64,000 bases of DNA from JAJPHI01 sp035541875 (GCA_035541875.1 DATKML010000023.1:201389-265388), one strand, 5' to 3'; counted from the stretch's first letter, positions 8,179-17,493 are shown. Notes: generated from the letters alone by a model not told the origin. Made by a program: numbers and translations.

Positions 8179-9003
8179 ATGACGGACACTCGCAATGAAT
8201 TTTCCCGACTCACCTCGCGTGAACCGATTCCGTTGGCTCGCGGCGCTCTGCTGATAGCCCAGGAAGAGTATCCCGACCTCGACATAGACAAATACCTCCA
8301 ACGCATCGCGGAACTCGCGCGCGAAGCCGAACCGCTGGTGCAGGCCGCCGCGAACACCGTCGAGAAGATTCAAGCTCTGTCCGACTTTCTCTTCAACCAA
8401 AAGGGCTTCGACGGTAATCGCGAGAAATTTGGCGATCCGCGTAATTCCTTTCTCAACGACGTACTCGATCGGCGACTCGGTATCCCGATCACTCTGGCGG
8501 TTGTTTATCTAGAAGTTGGGCGCCTCCTCGGCCTCAATCTTTTTGGCGTCTCGTTCCCGGCGCACTTCCTCGTCAAGGCCGTCGATGAACGCGGCGAACT
8601 GATTATCGATCCATTCAACGGTGGAGCGATTCTCGATCTCGACGAAATCAAGGCGCGGCTCGCGCAAATCTATGGGCAGCCGGTCGAAGTCCAACCGGCG
8701 ATGCTTAAGTCGGTGGGAGCCCGCGAGATTCTCGCCCGGATGCTTCGCAACCTGAAGAACATCTATGCCGCCGCATCCGATTGGCCACGCGCACTGAGCG
8801 TACTCGATCGCATCCTGATGCTTGATCCGCGCTCCGTTCAGGAGCTCCTCGAACGCGGGGCGCTGTACGAGCGGATGGAATGTTTCGCTCCCGCGCTGGA
8901 GGACTTCCGTAGCTTCATGACGCAGGCACCGGACCATCCGGGAGCCGAAGTCGCGCGTGAGGCGATCGTAAGGCTGACGCGCCAAGTCTCGCGCATGAAT
9001 TAG
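8179..9003 (+). CDS. SirB1 / transglutaminase-like and TPR protein
   Basis: 274 residues of the SirB1 family: an N-terminal helical part, then a transglutaminase-like core (LDRRLGIPITLAVVYLEVGRLLGL, then FPAHFLVKAV and IIDPFNGG), ending in tetratricopeptide-like helices (WPRALSVLDRILMLDP, LLERGALYERM). The ATG at 8179 is preferred to the upstream TTG at 8161. SirB1 proteins are widespread but have no firm activity, and whether this one keeps transglutaminase catalysis is not clear because the family often lacks the nucleophile. It lies 74 bases after queG and 32 bases before lutB. Confidence 0.85.
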   Translation: MTDTRNEFSRLTSREPIPLARGALLIAQEEYPDLDIDKYLQRIAELAREAEPLVQAAANTVEKIQALSDFLFNQKGFDGNREKFGDPRNSFLNDVLDRRLGIPITLAVVYLEVGRLLGLNLFGVSFPAHFLVKAVDERGELIIDPFNGGAILDLDEIKARLAQIYGQPVEVQPAMLKSVGAREILARMLRNLKNIYAAASDWPRALSVLDRILMLDPRSVQELLERGALYERMECFAPALEDFRSFMTQAPDHPGAEVAREAIVRLTRQVSRMN

Positions 9004-9035
9004 TGTCGTCTCTCGCACTGCGATTCTGATTACCG

Positions 9036-10439
9036 ATGGCGGCTCATCCCAAGCATGATTTTTTTGCGGCCAGCAGCGCCGCAGTTGAAGACCTCGAGCT
9101 CCGGCGCAAACTGGAAAATGCCACCGGCCGGCATCTCCATCACGTTGCCGAAATGCGCGCAGAGTTTCCGCCTTTCGATGACGAGCGCGCCACTGCCCGC
9201 AAGATCAAGGAAGAGGCGATCGCCCATCTCGATGAACTCCTGATCCAGCTCAAGGATCGGCTCGAAGCCAACGGATGCAAGGTCTTCGTCGCTGCCGATG
9301 CGGCCGAGGCCCGCGACTATATCGTCGACGTCGCCAAGCGTTGCGGCGCACGCAAAGTGGTCAAAGGCAAATCGATGGCCACCGAGGAGATTGAGCTGAA
9401 TCCCGCGCTTTCGGCGGCCGGAATCGAGCCGGTCGAGACCGACCTCGGCGAATATATCGTGCAGCTACGGCGCGAGACTCCATCGCACATCATCACGCCT
9501 GCGATTCATCTCTCGCGCGAAGATATCGGCAAGCTCTTCGCCGAGAAGCTGCAAATCGAATACACACCGGAACCCGAGGTACTTACGGCGGCGGCGCGAG
9601 AGAAGCTGCGCTCGATTTTTCTTGAAGCCGAGATGGGCGTGACGGGAGCCAATTTCGCGATCGCCGAAACCGGCACTCTGGTGCTCGTCGAGAATGAAGG
9701 CAACGGCCGTTTCTCCAGCACGATTCCCGATACGCTCGTTGCCGTGATGGGTATCGAGAAGGTGATCCCGAAGCTCGCCGACTTGAGCCACTTTCTCGAA
9801 ATCCTCGGCCGCACCGCCACCGGGCAAAAACTGACCTGCTACACCAATTTTATCAACGGGCCGCGCGCCAACGGCGACCCCGACGGGCCGCGCGAGGTGC
9901 ATGTCGTGATCCTCGATAACGGGCGCAGTCGGATGCTTGCCGATCCCGTCCTGCGCGAAGCGCTTTACTGTCTGCGCTGCGGCGCGTGTCTGAACGTGTG
10001 CCCGGTCTATCGCCGGATCGGTGGTCATGCTTACGGGTCGCCCTACTCCGGCCCGATAGGCGCGATCGTTAGCCCGAATCTGTTCGGCGCTGCGGCGGCG
10101 CATCTGCCGTTTGCCTCGACGCTGTGTGGCGCCTGCCGCGATATCTGTCCGGTAAAGATCGATATCCCGCGTATCCTGCTGCATCTGCGATGGAAAGAAG
10201 CGACCGGCGATAACGGCATCCCACAGGTAGAGTTCTCGCGCCGGGTGCAGAAGACGCGGCGCGCGATGAGCCGCTTCGCGCGGATGGCGCGTCATCCGAT
10301 TCGGATGCGCCTTCTCACGCGGCTCGGTGCTCTAGCGGCATGGCCCTTCGCCCGCGATGGCTATCTCCGCCGGATGCCCGGAGCCTTCCGTAACTGGACG
10401 CGCACCCGCGACTTCCGTGCCCCGCGCTCGCGACGGTAG
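9036..10439 (+). CDS. lutB: LutB-type iron-sulfur L-lactate oxidation protein
   Basis: 467 residues: an N-terminal LUD domain (about 60-290) and two ferredoxin-like cysteine clusters, CLRCGACLNVCPVYRR near residue 312 and CGACRDICPVKIDIP near 363. LutB works with LutA and LutC as a flavin-independent L-lactate dehydrogenase complex feeding electrons to the quinone pool. The basic C-terminus (RFARMARHPIRMRLLTRLG) is common in LutB. The stop is two bases before lutC, so the two are translationally linked. Gene order here is B-C-A instead of the usual A-B-C. Confidence 0.93.
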   Translation: MAAHPKHDFFAASSAAVEDLELRRKLENATGRHLHHVAEMRAEFPPFDDERATARKIKEEAIAHLDELLIQLKDRLEANGCKVFVAADAAEARDYIVDVAKRCGARKVVKGKSMATEEIELNPALSAAGIEPVETDLGEYIVQLRRETPSHIITPAIHLSREDIGKLFAEKLQIEYTPEPEVLTAAAREKLRSIFLEAEMGVTGANFAIAETGTLVLVENEGNGRFSSTIPDTLVAVMGIEKVIPKLADLSHFLEILGRTATGQKLTCYTNFINGPRANGDPDGPREVHVVILDNGRSRMLADPVLREALYCLRCGACLNVCPVYRRIGGHAYGSPYSGPIGAIVSPNLFGAAAAHLPFASTLCGACRDICPVKIDIPRILLHLRWKEATGDNGIPQVEFSRRVQKTRRAMSRFARMARHPIRMRLLTRLGALAAWPFARDGYLRRMPGAFRNWTRTRDFRAPRSRR

Positions 10440-10441
10440 AT

Positions 10442-11125
10442 ATGGGCGCGTTTCATAAAATAATCGCCAACGTTAAGTCGGCGCTGGAGCGCAAGCCCGC
10501 ACCGGCGCTCGCTCACGACGGCGCACACCTCGCCAGCACCCCGATTTCGAACGCGGCGCGACGCGCGGAACTCATCGCCCAATTTTCCCGCGAACTCGAA
10601 CGTGTCGGCGGCAAATTTCTCGGCGACCACAGCGAGACAGCACTTAAAGATCAGGCAATCGAACTGGCGCGGCGGATCAATGCGAAGAGCGTCGTCGTAG
10701 GTGACGGCCTGACCGTTGAGGCGAAGGCGATTCGCAAGGCGCTCAGCCACAACAAGATTACTGTGATCGAGCCGACGCGCGTGCGCGACGAAGAGCGTGC
10801 CACGCTGCGAGAACAGATCGCGCAAAGCGATCTTGGTATCCTCGAGGCGGACTACGCGATCGCGTCGACAGGAACATTTTGCATCGTCGCCGATACGCGT
10901 CGGCCAAGCTCGATTACGATCCTACCGCCGGTTAATTTCATCTACGTTGCGGCGGATCGGATTATGCCAACAATGGCCGAAGTGATCAGCGCCGTCGGGC
11001 CGGATAACTTCGCACGGCATCGCGTTGCGCTGGTCACCGGACCGAGCCGTACGGCCGATATCGAGAAGATGATTGTGATTGGCGTGCACGGTCCCAAGGA
11101 ACTCTTCGCTGCGGTAGTCGCCTGA
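10442..11125 (+). CDS. lutC: LutC-type LUD domain protein
   Basis: 227 residues forming one LUD domain, the third component of the LutABC lactate oxidation complex. Conserved features are the central strand-rich core (KSVVVGDGLTVE, TVIEPTRVRDEE), the GILEADYAIASTGTFC loop and the C-terminal LVTGPSRTADIEKMIVIGVHGP, the strongest LUD motif. There is a two-base gap after lutB and a 16-base gap before lutA, so the three are surely one operon. LutC carries no cluster cysteines and may play a binding or regulatory role in the complex. Confidence 0.92.
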   Translation: MGAFHKIIANVKSALERKPAPALAHDGAHLASTPISNAARRAELIAQFSRELERVGGKFLGDHSETALKDQAIELARRINAKSVVVGDGLTVEAKAIRKALSHNKITVIEPTRVRDEERATLREQIAQSDLGILEADYAIASTGTFCIVADTRRPSSITILPPVNFIYVAADRIMPTMAEVISAVGPDNFARHRVALVTGPSRTADIEKMIVIGVHGPKELFAAVVA

Positions 11126-11141
11126 ACCGCCTGGATAGCCG

Positions 11142-11864
11142 ATGACCGAAGTTCAGCTCTTCGCTACCTGCCTCGCCGAGAATTTCTTTCCGAACGCGGT
11201 GGAAGCATCCGTAAAGGTCTTGGAGGGACTCAAGCTGAAGGTCCGCCCACTGCGGAAGGTCTTCTGCTGCGGTCAGGCACCTTTCAACGAAGGTTTGCGC
11301 GACGATGCCTTCGATCTCGTGCGCCGTTTCCTCAAGGCCTGCGAGCCGGGAATTCCGGTGATCGTCCCCTCGGGCTCATGCGCGAGCATGGTCAAAATCT
11401 TCTACTCGGATATGCTCGCCAACGACGAAGCTTTGCGCGAGCGCGCGGCCGCCCTGCGGCCATGGGTCTTCGAGCTCTCGCAGTTCCTTGTGAATGTGCT
11501 GAAGGTCAAATACCTCGGCGCGCAATTCGAAAGAACGGTTGCGTACCATCCGTCGTGCCATCTGGCGCGTGAACTCGGCGTCGGCGATGAGCCTCGGCTG
11601 CTGCTGAGCAACGTTAAGGGCATCAAGCTGGTCGATTTCAGGAATCCCGAGGAGTGCTGCGGTTTCGGCGGGATGTTCTCGGTGAAGTTTCCGCAGATAT
11701 CGACCGCGATGGCCGAGGATAAGATCGTTCGCCTGCAAGAGAGTGGCGCCGACACGCTCGTTGCCAATGACTGCGGCTGCCTGATGCAGCTCGGCGGCGT
11801 ACTCCATCGCAAGCAAATTAATATGGAAGTGCGTCACATCGCCGAGGTACTAGCCTCGCGCTAA
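11142..11864 (+). CDS. lutA: LutA-type (Fe-S)-binding CCG-domain protein
   Basis: 240 residues with two CCG cysteine-rich domains as in LutA, GlpC and heterodisulfide reductase subunit B. The first is TCLAENFFPNAVEAS with RKVFCCGQAPFNEG. The second is YHPSCHLARELGV with ECCGFGGMFSVKFP, and a further CGC is near the C-terminus (VANDCGCLMQLGG). With LutB and LutC it should oxidise L-lactate to pyruvate and pass electrons to the respiratory chain. It is third in the operon. No LutR/LldP regulator or lactate permease is adjacent. Confidence 0.93.
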   Translation: MTEVQLFATCLAENFFPNAVEASVKVLEGLKLKVRPLRKVFCCGQAPFNEGLRDDAFDLVRRFLKACEPGIPVIVPSGSCASMVKIFYSDMLANDEALRERAAALRPWVFELSQFLVNVLKVKYLGAQFERTVAYHPSCHLARELGVGDEPRLLLSNVKGIKLVDFRNPEECCGFGGMFSVKFPQISTAMAEDKIVRLQESGADTLVANDCGCLMQLGGVLHRKQINMEVRHIAEVLASR

Positions 11865-11913
11865 GCTCACCCGCTACCTTTTCCACGACTTCGTTTTAGG
11901 ATTTCAGACACCT

Positions 11914-12486
11914 TTGTCGTTCCATCACGACCTGATCGAACTAGGCAAGATTCTGACTGTTGCGTTGGCGGTCGGCCTCGATACCTTCGCGATATCGATC
12001 GGCGTCGGTGTGGCGCAGCTGGCTCCGGGCGCGAGCCTGCGCCTCGGCTTCGCCTTTGCGTTAGCTGAAATCCTGATGCAGGTGATCGGTTATGAGCTGG
12101 GTGCTGGTGCTGGTCAGATGCTCGGACATTGGGCCGCGAGCGCCGGCTTCATCCTGCTCGGTATTATCGGGGCCCTGATGTTACGCGGGGCGCTTCAGGG
12201 AGAAGAAGAATCCGAATTCGACGCGACGACCGGGACTGGCCTGCTGATGACCGCGCTGTCGATTAGCCTCGACTCGCTCGGCGTTGGCGTGGCGCTCCCG
12301 GCGGCGGCAATCCCGCTGGTGCCGTTGCTGATCACCTTGTCGATCACGACGACCATCTTCACGCTCGTGGGACTCGCCTTCGGCGCGGTACTCGGCGAAC
12401 GCTACGAGCGACGCGCCGAAGCGATTGCCGGGGTGATGCTTATCCTGCTGGCGATCGCCTTCGGGATCGAACAGACGCTCTATTGA
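11914..12486 (+). CDS. mntP: MntP-type manganese efflux pump
   Basis: 190 residues, almost entirely hydrophobic, with six predicted membrane helices and the paired family motifs GLDTFAISIGVG and SISLDSLGVGVAL, whose aspartates line the Mn(II) path. MntP exports manganese from the cytosol. The start appears to be TTG at 11914; no in-frame ATG lies nearby. It is 49 bases after lutA, too close for a full yybP-ykoY riboswitch in the gap. The 3' end overlaps the opposite-strand coiled-coil gene by 7 bases. Confidence 0.9.
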   Translation: MSFHHDLIELGKILTVALAVGLDTFAISIGVGVAQLAPGASLRLGFAFALAEILMQVIGYELGAGAGQMLGHWAASAGFILLGIIGALMLRGALQGEEESEFDATTGTGLLMTALSISLDSLGVGVALPAAAIPLVPLLITLSITTTIFTLVGLAFGAVLGERYERRAEAIAGVMLILLAIAFGIEQTLY

Positions 12487-12830
12487 GCGCTCCAGCGCGA
12501 GGCGACGATCGTGCTGGCAATCTTGTCGACACGCTCGTCCAGGCGTGAAAGCAGGGCCTCGAGCTCCGCAAACTTCCCGTTAGGCTGTTCTTCTGAGCGC
12601 GACGATCCGTTGCCGTTCGACGTATGAGTAGCCTGGGCAGTCTGGGCAGCTTGCGCTGCTTGGACAGCCTGAGCAGCCTGCGCTGCCGCTTGCTCAGCTA
12701 GCCACTGAGTGTGACCAAACTGACGCGCTTGCTCGTCCAGCAGACCGACGCGTCCCACCAACTCCTCGATCCGTTCCTCGACTGCGGTCAATCGCGCATC
12801 CAAGTCCTTGGTCAAAACCCTAACGGCCAT
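12480..12830 (-). CDS. Hypothetical coiled-coil protein with Ala/Gln repeat
   Basis: 116 residues. The N-terminal heptads (LDARLTAVEERIEELVGRVGLL) and a C-terminal helix (LEALLSRLDERVDKIAST) should form coiled coils. Between them is a low-complexity AAQAAQ/VQAAQ tract of about 20 residues and a Ser/Asn-rich linker. A strong ribosome site (GGGGAGG) precedes the ATG at 12830, which supports it as a real gene. There is no signal peptide and no recognised family. The low-complexity middle resembles PHA granule-associated phasin-like proteins, and phaC is the next gene upstream on this strand, but that link is only suggestive. Confidence 0.6.
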   Translation of the reverse strand: MAVRVLTKDLDARLTAVEERIEELVGRVGLLDEQARQFGHTQWLAEQAAAQAAQAVQAAQAAQTAQATHTSNGNGSSRSEEQPNGKFAELEALLSRLDERVDKIASTIVASRWSAQ

Positions 12831-12978
12831 TTTCCTCCCCTTTTATACCGCAAAGCACAGCCGTCTCTTAATGAGACAACTCCTTCCAAAACATGCCTAA
12901 CAAAGGGGTTTCGCTGTAGCAATAAATTTTCTTCTTAATGCTTCTAACGAATGATTAATATCGATTTATAACGACAAA

Positions 12979-13006
12979 GCGGAAGCCGATCTAATCCGGC
13001 TTCCGC
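12979..13006 (-). terminator. Intrinsic terminator of phaC
   Basis: A perfect 10-bp inverted repeat (GCGGAAGCCG and CGGCTTCCGC) with an 8-base loop lies 37 bases past the phaC stop. On the minus strand it is followed by a T-rich stretch (TTTGTCGTTATAA). Confidence 0.75.
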
Positions 13007-13042
13007 CTGTTCATCCTTCGCCTTGCTAGGTTTTGATAACTC

Positions 13043-14758
13043 CTACGGCAGCTGATGCACGTACGTACCGGGGGCCGCCATGATCGGTTGATAATCGTCA
13101 CTGCCGAGAGTGACCGGTGGCGCCGTCCATTCACCCGATCGACGATGCAGCCACTCGAGCCAGTTATCCCACCAACTGCCCTTATGCTCGGTCGCACCGT
13201 CCATCCACGCCTCCGGATCGGCCGTAAGGCTGTGATTCGTAAAGTACTTGGCCTTGAAATTCGTGGGCGGGCATACGAGGGTCTGCACGTGGCCGCTGGA
13301 GTTCAGCACGAACTCCGTCGATCCTCCGAACAAGCGGGCCGCACGATAACATGCGCGCCATGAGCAGATGTGGTCGGTCATGCCGCCGACGATATACATG
13401 TCGTTCTTCACGCTGCCCAGGTTGATAGGCGTACCGAGAATCTCGATTTGATCGCGGCCCACCAGCGGGTTTCGCAACAACAGATCGAGAAAACCTTCAT
13501 GCAGCTTCGCCGGCAGGTTCGTCGAATCAGCGTTCCAATACAGAATATCGAAAGGCGCCGGCGACTTGCCCATCAGGTAGTTGTTAACCCAGTAGCTCCA
13601 TACGAGGTCGTTGGGCCGTAGCCAAGCGAAGAGTCGCGACATCGTGTCCGCATCGAGAACCCCCTTGGCCCGGGATCGCGCGCTGGCCGCGCGCACCGTC
13701 TCTTCGGTGGCGAACATCCCCGTCATCGACTGATCGCCCGAATCGAGCATCGTGACCAGCAGCGTCGCTGAGTTGATCCGCTTGTCTCCGCTCGCCGCCA
13801 GATGACCCAGCAACAGCGTCGAGGTCATCCCACCCGAGCAAACCGCCAGCAGGTTGATATCGGGACTCCCGGTGATTGCGGTAATAACTGCGATTACCTC
13901 TTTGATTGCCGCAACGTATTCATCCAGGCCGCGATCGCGGAATTCCGGCCCGCAGTTTCTCCAGCTGATCGTGAAGAACTGAATCCCCTGCCCGACTGCA
14001 TATTCGATAAGGCTGCGCTTGGGCGCCAAATCCATCACGTAGTATTTGTTGATTTGCGGCGGGACCAGTAGCACCGGTCGGGTACGCACCTGACGCGTAA
14101 CCGGTGAGTATTGGATTACCTCGCACAGCTCATTGCGAAACACTACCGACCCGGGCGTTGTCGCGATCGTCTTCCCGACCTTGAAAGGACGCTTGTCGAC
14201 CATCGAGGGCATCCCTTTGTTATTCATCAGGTCGTCGACGAAATTCGTCAGACCGTTAACGAGGCTGTTTCCGGCCGTCTCGAAGACGCGCTTCAGCGCA
14301 GCCGGATTACCAATCAATGTGTTGGTTGGTGCGAGAGCCTCGGTAAGAAGCGTCATCGCAAAGCGATGCTGCGCCGGGATTTTCCAATTGTTGCCGCCGT
14401 TTTCCTTTTCATGGACCAGACTGAGTGCGGCCTCACGGCAAGCCAGATAGCCTTGCATCAACCCTCGATAAGCCGGGTTGTCTTTCCACGTCGGATCCTC
14501 GAAGCGTTTGTCACCGTTCTCCGGTTCGATCGTGGACTCGCCGGTCGCTACCTTGAAAAGCTCGCCGACCAATTTGCCCGCCGCCGAAAAGAGTCGTGAC
14601 GGCTGTCGCGCGATACTGCCAAACAAATCGACATAGGTATTCGCGATATCGTTGATATCGAGTTCTACAAACGGATTGGCGCCGAGTATCGAGTTGATTG
14701 CAGGCGATGCTTCCTCGGCTGCGAACTGATCGAAATCCTTCCGTGCCAGATTGTCCAT
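13043..14758 (-). CDS. phaC: Class I poly(3-hydroxyalkanoate) synthase
   Basis: 571 residues, the usual size of class I PhaC, which polymerises short-chain (R)-3-hydroxyacyl-CoA into storage granules. The lipase-like box is AVCSGG with nucleophile C307; the other triad members are D462 (GMTDHI) and H490 (NSSGHVQ). The diagnostic RPNDLVWSYWVNNYLMG segment is at 381-397. ATG at 14758 has AGGTAGG upstream. No phaA, phaB or phaR lies next to it; a FabG-type reductase 7 kb away could supply monomer. The gene is single, with its own terminator and a 268-base divergent promoter region shared with the Nudix gene. Confidence 0.95.
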   Translation of the reverse strand: MDNLARKDFDQFAAEEASPAINSILGANPFVELDINDIANTYVDLFGSIARQPSRLFSAAGKLVGELFKVATGESTIEPENGDKRFEDPTWKDNPAYRGLMQGYLACREAALSLVHEKENGGNNWKIPAQHRFAMTLLTEALAPTNTLIGNPAALKRVFETAGNSLVNGLTNFVDDLMNNKGMPSMVDKRPFKVGKTIATTPGSVVFRNELCEVIQYSPVTRQVRTRPVLLVPPQINKYYVMDLAPKRSLIEYAVGQGIQFFTISWRNCGPEFRDRGLDEYVAAIKEVIAVITAITGSPDINLLAVCSGGMTSTLLLGHLAASGDKRINSATLLVTMLDSGDQSMTGMFATEETVRAASARSRAKGVLDADTMSRLFAWLRPNDLVWSYWVNNYLMGKSPAPFDILYWNADSTNLPAKLHEGFLDLLLRNPLVGRDQIEILGTPINLGSVKNDMYIVGGMTDHICSWRACYRAARLFGGSTEFVLNSSGHVQTLVCPPTNFKAKYFTNHSLTADPEAWMDGATEHKGSWWDNWLEWLHRRSGEWTAPPVTLGSDDYQPIMAAPGTYVHQLP

Positions 14759-15026
14759 TTGCCTACCTGTTTTGCGTTAGCTGTGATGTACCCTTATGGG
14801 TAGCAGACGTGTCTGAAATGGCGCGATACCCCTCCGTTGGAATTGGGTTAAATTTTAGTCACCAATACGACTTTGTGTACTGTTCCATCAAGGGTAGGTG
14901 CGCATTTGGTCACACCCGTGACACGGCGCTGAATCCCTCGGCTAAGCCTCGAAAAGGAATCCAGCGACGAACCACACCCGATGCTCCACGCGGTGCGGGT
15001 TGCTACGATAGACGAGGATATTCGTC

Positions 15027-15683
15027 ATGGCCGATAAGAATCTGCTTTTCGAACTGGCCCGTTTCGTTGAGCGCATCAGCGCGATCGCTCGCACCGGTCT
15101 CGCCTTTCAATCGAGCGGTTTCGACGCCGAACGCTACGAGGAACTGCTGCGTGAGGCGGCGCGGATGCGCTCGGCGCTCGAAGCGGCCGATGAACAGGAA
15201 CACGCTGCTATATATCAGCAATGGCGCGAGATGGTCGCGCCCGGTTACGACGGTTACGTGACGGTGGGCGTCGGGTGCGGCGCGATCGTCTTTAACGATC
15301 GCGATGAGGTCCTGATGATCAAGCGGCCGAGCGGGCGATGGTGGTATCCGACGGGCTTTTGCGACGTGGGCGTATCGCCTGCGGAAAACGTCGCCAAGGA
15401 AGTGCTCGAAGAGACGGGACTAATCGCCACTCCGATCCGGCTAATCGGCGTAACCGACAGCCTGAAACTGGGCTCGCCGATGCGCCATATCTACTCGATG
15501 CTCTTCTATTGCCGGCTCGACGGCGGCGAGATTAAACCGCATCCGCTGGAGGCGCTGGACGTGGCCTTTTTCCCGCTCGATCGCATCCCCGAGGATTTGC
15601 ACGGGATCAGCCGCAAATGGATCGGACTCGCCCGCGAATTCCACTTTGAAGGGCGGAGCGAACCTTACTTCGATCCGCTGTAG
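15027..15683 (+). CDS. Nudix hydrolase with N-terminal helical domain
   Basis: 218 residues. About 75 N-terminal residues form the helical domain found in a subset of Nudix enzymes (LARFVERISAIARTGLAF). The Nudix box lies at about 115-132 (GVSPAENVAKEVLEETGL), keeping the EExG metal-binding core but with Lys in place of the first Arg of REUxEE. The WWYPTGFCDVG lead-in is typical of the subgroup acting on nucleoside diphosphate derivatives. ATG at 15027 follows GAGGA. The gap behind it (14759-15026) holds a small TACCC/GGGTA hairpin near 14790 and nothing else I can name. Confidence 0.88.
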   Translation: MADKNLLFELARFVERISAIARTGLAFQSSGFDAERYEELLREAARMRSALEAADEQEHAAIYQQWREMVAPGYDGYVTVGVGCGAIVFNDRDEVLMIKRPSGRWWYPTGFCDVGVSPAENVAKEVLEETGLIATPIRLIGVTDSLKLGSPMRHIYSMLFYCRLDGGEIKPHPLEALDVAFFPLDRIPEDLHGISRKWIGLAREFHFEGRSEPYFDPL

Positions 15684-15697
15684 CCGGATTTCTCGCT

Positions 15698-16483
15698 CTA
15701 ACTTATCGTTGCGTTGCGTGCGACGCGCGCTGCCATGAAGTACATCGCGATCGCGAAAATCGTCGCCACGCCGAACGAGAGGGCAAAACTGGGCAGCCCG
15801 CCCAGCTCGCTCGCCTGACCCGCGTAGAGCGCCTCGCGGAGCGCTGCGACACCATAGGTCAGTGGATTCAGCTTCATCGCGATTTCAAGCGCTATCGGTG
15901 CACCCGCTACTGGCCAGAAAGCTCCTGAAAGCAGCCAAATCGGGATCAAAATCAGATTCATGATCGCGTGAAAGCCCTGCGTCGATTCAATCCGCCACGC
16001 AATTAGCAAACCGATGCAAGTGAGCGCGAAGGCGATCACCGCCATCATCGCGGCGGCGATCAAGACAGCGCCGAGAGAAAGATGAATCCCCGCGAAAGGT
16101 GCCAGTACGAGAAAGACGCAACTCGGCACCCAGGCGAGTGTCGTCGCGCCCAGCGCCTGCCCCATCACGATCGCGGATCGCGAGATCGGTGAAACGAGAA
16201 CACCCTGCAAGAATCCTTCGCGCTTGTCTTCGACCGTCGAAATCGTCGCGAAGATCGCGGTGAACAGCAGTACGAGAACGATAAATCCGGGATAAAGATA
16301 CTCGAAGTAGTTCATCCCTTCGGGCATGCCGGCTGGTCGGAACGATGCGGTCAGACCGGCGCCGAGCAACAACCAAAAGACCAGTGGCTGCAGGAACGAT
16401 CCGATCACGCGGCTGCGCTGCCGACTAAAACGGGTAATCTCGCGTAGCCACAGCGTGCCCGCTCCGAGCGTGTTCGCACTCAC
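15698..16483 (-). CDS. ABC-2 type transporter permease
   Basis: 261 residues with six hydrophobic segments (for example VIGSFLQPLVFWLLLGAGL and FIVLVLLFTAIFATIS) and the ABC-2 membrane domain, including the VEDKREGFLQGVLVSPISR loop characteristic of daunorubicin-resistance and NodJ-like exporters. The GTG start overlaps the ATPase stop by 4 bases, so the pair is translationally coupled. Together they should form an export pump. The substrate is unknown. The operon also contains msrB and a DyP peroxidase. Confidence 0.9.
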   Translation of the reverse strand: MSANTLGAGTLWLREITRFSRQRSRVIGSFLQPLVFWLLLGAGLTASFRPAGMPEGMNYFEYLYPGFIVLVLLFTAIFATISTVEDKREGFLQGVLVSPISRSAIVMGQALGATTLAWVPSCVFLVLAPFAGIHLSLGAVLIAAAMMAVIAFALTCIGLLIAWRIESTQGFHAIMNLILIPIWLLSGAFWPVAGAPIALEIAMKLNPLTYGVAALREALYAGQASELGGLPSFALSFGVATIFAIAMYFMAARVARNATIS

Positions 16484-17478
16484 TTGCCTTCCTCCGGCGC
16501 GCTCCAGACGAACTTCCGCCCGGTCAGATTAACGAAGACGTCTTCAAGGGTTGGCTTGCCGAACGTCACCGATTCGATCTCAGGGCCAAACGCCTCGACC
16601 ACGTCGCGCACAAACTCGTGCCCACGCTCTCGCTCAACCCGCAAGGTACCATCGACAAGCGTCGCCTTTACCTGCATCCGTTCTTCGATCTTCTGCCGCA
16701 ACTGCTCGGCCGCCAGCGTCTGGATTACCACCACATCGCCGCCGACGCTCGACTTCAGTTCGCTGGGCGGCGCGACTGCGACCAGCTTTCCCTGATCGAG
16801 AATCGCTATCCGATGGCACCGCTCGGCCTCTTCCATGTGATGAGTCGTCAGGACGATCGTGAGTCCGTCCCGTTCGCGCAGATCAGCCAGATAATTCAGA
16901 AAATCCCGCCGTGCTGCTGGATCGAGTCCGGTGCTGGGCTCGTCGAGAATCAACAGGCGCGGGCCATGCAGCAGCGCCTTCGCGAGTTCGACCCGCCGCC
17001 GGAGACCCCCTGAGAGCGTTTCAACCAGGTCACCCGATCGCGGTGTCAGCCCGACACGATCGAGCATCGCAGCAATCCGCTCGCGCAACGTCGCACCACT
17101 CATCCCATAGAGGCGTCCGTGATGCGCAAGGTTCTCGGCGACCGTTAGCTTGCCGTCGACACTCGGATGCTGAAACACAACTCCCAGCGCCGGCCGGAGT
17201 TCGGCCGTGCCGTTCCGCAAATCCATACCGAGAATCCGGGCATCACCACTCTGCAGTGGCACCAGCGTCGAGAGCAGCTTGAAGAGCGTCGTTTTGCCGC
17301 CGCCGTTAGGGCCGAGCAATCCGAACATCTCGCGCTCGGCGATTGTCAGGCTGATCCCATCCAGGGCGCGCCGCTCTCCATAGTTGAAACTGATGCCGTC
17401 GAGGTCGATCGCGGGACCGCTGCGATGTACTTCGAGCGCAATCGCACCGGCCGCGCTAACTTGCGTGCTTTGACTCAT
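16480..17478 (-). CDS. ABC transporter ATP-binding protein
   Basis: 332 residues. Walker A is GPNGGGKTT (56-64), the signature is LSGGLRRRVELAKAL, Walker B LLILDEPSTGLDP, and the switch histidine lies in TTHHMEEAE. The C-terminal extension of about 100 residues after the nucleotide domain (GDVVVIQTLAAEQL onward) is typical of DrrA-type exporter ATPases. It follows msrB by 15 bases and overlaps the permease by 4. Cytosolic, acting as the motor for the ABC-2 permease. Confidence 0.93.
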   Translation of the reverse strand: MSQSTQVSAAGAIALEVHRSGPAIDLDGISFNYGERRALDGISLTIAEREMFGLLGPNGGGKTTLFKLLSTLVPLQSGDARILGMDLRNGTAELRPALGVVFQHPSVDGKLTVAENLAHHGRLYGMSGATLRERIAAMLDRVGLTPRSGDLVETLSGGLRRRVELAKALLHGPRLLILDEPSTGLDPAARRDFLNYLADLRERDGLTIVLTTHHMEEAERCHRIAILDQGKLVAVAPPSELKSSVGGDVVVIQTLAAEQLRQKIEERMQVKATLVDGTLRVERERGHEFVRDVVEAFGPEIESVTFGKPTLEDVFVNLTGRKFVWSAPEEGK

Positions 17479-17493
17479 GAATGGATATGGATG

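Noticed and set aside
9465..10295. 276-codon leftward frame over lutB
   Set aside because: Antisense to a well-supported lutB; no recognisable protein features.
11865..11913. Manganese riboswitch (yybP-ykoY) before mntP
   Set aside because: The gap is only 49 bases and shows no conserved junction; not enough room for the aptamer.
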